Under the pieces are notes generated by a model. It had not been told where the DNA came from, made no database searches, and was given only the letters and a program-made list of their open reading frames with translations. Both the position numbers and the translations under genes were made by a program. 64,000 nt of DNA. Origin: JAPHSX01 sp039714395 (GTDB lineage: Bacteria; Pseudomonadota; Gammaproteobacteria; Thiohalomonadales; Thiohalomonadaceae). The stretch lies in NCBI GenBank assembly GCA_039714395.1, contig JBDLJH010000015.1:15500-79499 (forward strand), read 5' to 3'. Positions 62,859-64,000 of the stretch are shown piece by piece (the first letter of the stretch is position 1; the number at the start of each line of letters is the position of its first letter).

Positions 62859-63317
62859 ATGATTGTATTCCTCGACTTTGATGGCGTGACACACCCGATC
62901 ACGGGCAGTAAACCCTTTTGCGAAAAAAACATAAATGCACTTGCGACCGCAATGGAAGCGGTGTCTAACATTGAAGTCGTTATTACATCAACCTGGCGTG
63001 AGGAGCATGACCTCAACATATTATGTCACTACCTGGGAAAGTTAGGCGGTCTGGTAACAGGCATCACACCCGTGATCGACGAGCCATTTCTCAAACATGT
63101 TCGATATCACGAGGTACTTAGCTACCTGAATAATTCAGGGAAACAGAGTCAAGCTTGGCTTGCTATTGATGACACACACGGATTCTACCCAGATACTGCA
63201 CCAGTACTGTGGACCAATAGTTACACTGGATTCACCCATAACGATATTGATCGATTTATATCTGCATCCAAAATGCACAGCGCACAAAAGAAATATTTGA
63301 ATGAAGATAATATATAA
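62859..63317 (+). CDS. HAD-like phosphatase (HAD_18-type)
   Basis: The 152-aa protein has motif I FLDFDGVTHP (residues 4-13), motif II VITSTWREEHD near residue 44, and motif III WLAIDDTHGFYPD near 105. It ends with a short region like VLWTNSYTGFTHNDI. This layout is that of small, capless HAD proteins often found in islands and next to nucleic-acid repair genes; the substrate is unknown. It begins 20 bp after the decayed phosphoesterase. Confidence 0.82.
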   Translation: MIVFLDFDGVTHPITGSKPFCEKNINALATAMEAVSNIEVVITSTWREEHDLNILCHYLGKLGGLVTGITPVIDEPFLKHVRYHEVLSYLNNSGKQSQAWLAIDDTHGFYPDTAPVLWTNSYTGFTHNDIDRFISASKMHSAQKKYLNEDNI

Positions 63318-63412
63318 ATAAGAGTCAATATTTACGTGTAGAAGCTCAGACTTGATCTAACAGATCACATATCCAGCCTCAATACCACATAACAACCGTT
63401 TAATCTCAAACT

Positions 63413-63510
63413 TAGCCTGAAACAGGCTACACATTTTCTCTTTAAATGCCGTTGTGCGACCGAAGCCGACCTTGACTCAATGAAATTGAGTGGCTCGCTC
63501 CTAGTCAAGG
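63413..63510. repeat. Hairpin cluster between convergent genes
   Basis: TAGCCTG-AAA-CAGGCTA (63413-63429) is followed on the plus strand by CACATTTTCTC and may be a weak terminator for the HAD gene. CCTTGACT (63470-63477) pairs with AGTCAAGG (63503-63510), and inside it ACTCAAT-GAA-ATTGAGT (63475-63491) forms an alternative hairpin. The two structures exclude each other. Confidence 0.45.
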
Positions 63511-63543
63511 GCAGCCCTAACAGGCCACCCCCTTGAGAGTCTG

Positions 63544-64000
63544 CTAAGAGGATAGCTTTGATGCTGCTTCAAACTCACCTGAGTAACGGAACACCTGGCC
63601 AAACAGCGGGTGCGTAATACGGAAGTCCATGGCGAAATGCGTTTCGTCTACGGCCACCTCAACGATTCTGGTACGCCCGAGAACTAACCATTCGGGTACC
63701 GGCAGCAGCACTGATCCTAATTTCACTACGAACCTGACTCCGTGGTAATGAAGTTGGTCATCCTTCACACTCGCAGTCATTTGTAAGCCGAGTACCGGAT
63801 TGACGAATTCTATGACTTGGTTACCACCGGCAGAAACCCAGAAGCTTTTGAAAAAGATCACCTTCCCATCTGGGTATCTGATGGTCCGCCGCCAATACTG
63901 CCTCCCACCCACAACACTCTTTTCAACCACCGTGGGTACCAACCGGCCACTGCGATTAACCAACGCGCCGAATACGCGAAGCACGCTCAGGTAGGGCTGC
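63544..64000 (-). CDS. DUF4166 domain protein, 5' end beyond window
   Basis: The frame is open to the window edge (QPYLSVLRVFGALV continues upstream of the GTG at 63984), so this is the C-terminal part of a longer gene. It matches DUF4166: GRQYWRRTIRYPDG, FKSFW, VIEFVNPVLGLQM, a LLPVPEWLVLGRT segment, and FAMDFRITHPLFGQVFRYSG at the end. DUF4166 often follows a saccharopine-dehydrogenase-like NAD-binding domain, which may lie outside the window. No function is established. Confidence 0.72.
   Translation of the reverse strand, partial: QPYLSVLRVFGALVNRSGRLVPTVVEKSVVGGRQYWRRTIRYPDGKVIFFKSFWVSAGGNQVIEFVNPVLGLQMTASVKDDQLHYHGVRFVVKLGSVLLPVPEWLVLGRTRIVEVAVDETHFAMDFRITHPLFGQVFRYSGEFEAASKLSS

Larger units (their letters stand above)
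47429..64000. mobile_element. Putative integrated genomic island (left end at tRNA-Phe fragment; right end outside window)
   Basis: This region begins at the truncated tRNA-Phe and contains only accessory genes: type I restriction-modification, CBASS, an XRE regulator, phage-type small genes, a decayed gene and long repeat-rich non-coding DNA. Several genes (CBASS, DUF6161, hsdS) are visibly richer in A and T than the housekeeping genes to the left. No integrase, relaxase or second attachment site is present, so the element type is unknown. The geometry predicts an intact minus-strand tRNA-Phe with the same 50-bp 3' end to the right of 64000. Confidence 0.65.

Overview
The window is a chromosomal segment of a free-living-type gammaproteobacterium. 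Gene content and order (ftsXE-ftsY, paired M16 peptidases, rsmD-coaD-ferredoxin; mrcA divergent from pilMNOPQ-aroKB, then SPOR protein, gltBD and hemE; trxA-rho next to rhlB; nudE-cysQ-yrfG) are those of the Chromatiales/Thiotrichales-like Gammaproteobacteria. The genus cannot be fixed from the sequence alone.

Layout. 1-8.1 kb: cell division/SRP genes (minus) and a plus-strand housekeeping run of two M16 peptidases, rsmD, coaD and ferredoxin (closed by a terminator), then gamma-glutamyltransferase. 8.2-14 kb: a DHH phosphoesterase, then a minus-strand signalling group (response regulator with degenerate GGDEF, lipoprotein-type binding protein, GGDEF-EAL membrane protein) and a CarS-like membrane protein. 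14-30 kb, minus strand: the large run pilMNOPQ-aroK-aroB-dgt-WGR-SPOR, then gltB-gltD-hemE. 30-39 kb: mrcA, malic enzyme, rpmE, DUF3135 protein, rho, trxA and rhlB. 39-44.5 kb: a three-gene operon of TonB-dependent receptor, binding protein and BarA-like hybrid kinase. 44.6-47.4 kb: small metabolic genes.

At 47429-47478 lies only the 3' half of a tRNA-Phe gene (CCA, T arm, anticodon arm; no D arm or 5' acceptor strand). This is what an element integrated at a tRNA 3' end leaves at one junction. Everything to its right (47.5-64 kb) looks like accessory DNA. A minus-strand defence operon runs from 59.5 to 47.7 kb: single-TRD HsdS, HsdM, HsdS, a DUF6161-like membrane/coiled-coil protein, a three-gene CBASS module (Cap5 HNH-SAVED nuclease, CD-NTase, stand-alone E2 with a Cys-rich tail), HsdR, and a YgjP-type metallopeptidase. 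The CBASS module therefore sits inside a type I restriction-modification operon, between hsdS and hsdR. A sigma70-like promoter flanked by inverted repeats precedes the operon.

Upstream of it is 1.4 kb without a convincing gene. This stretch holds ten phased copies of a 12-bp element at 18-22 bp spacing, a G-poor C-rich stretch and two related hairpins. Then come a small XRE-type regulator, divergent from an unknown 189-aa gene under an operator-like promoter, a VKEKFG-type phage/island protein, a decayed metallophosphoesterase, an HAD-like phosphatase and a DUF4166 protein cut by the window edge. No integrase, right attachment site or intact tRNA-Phe is in the window, so the right border of the island is unknown.
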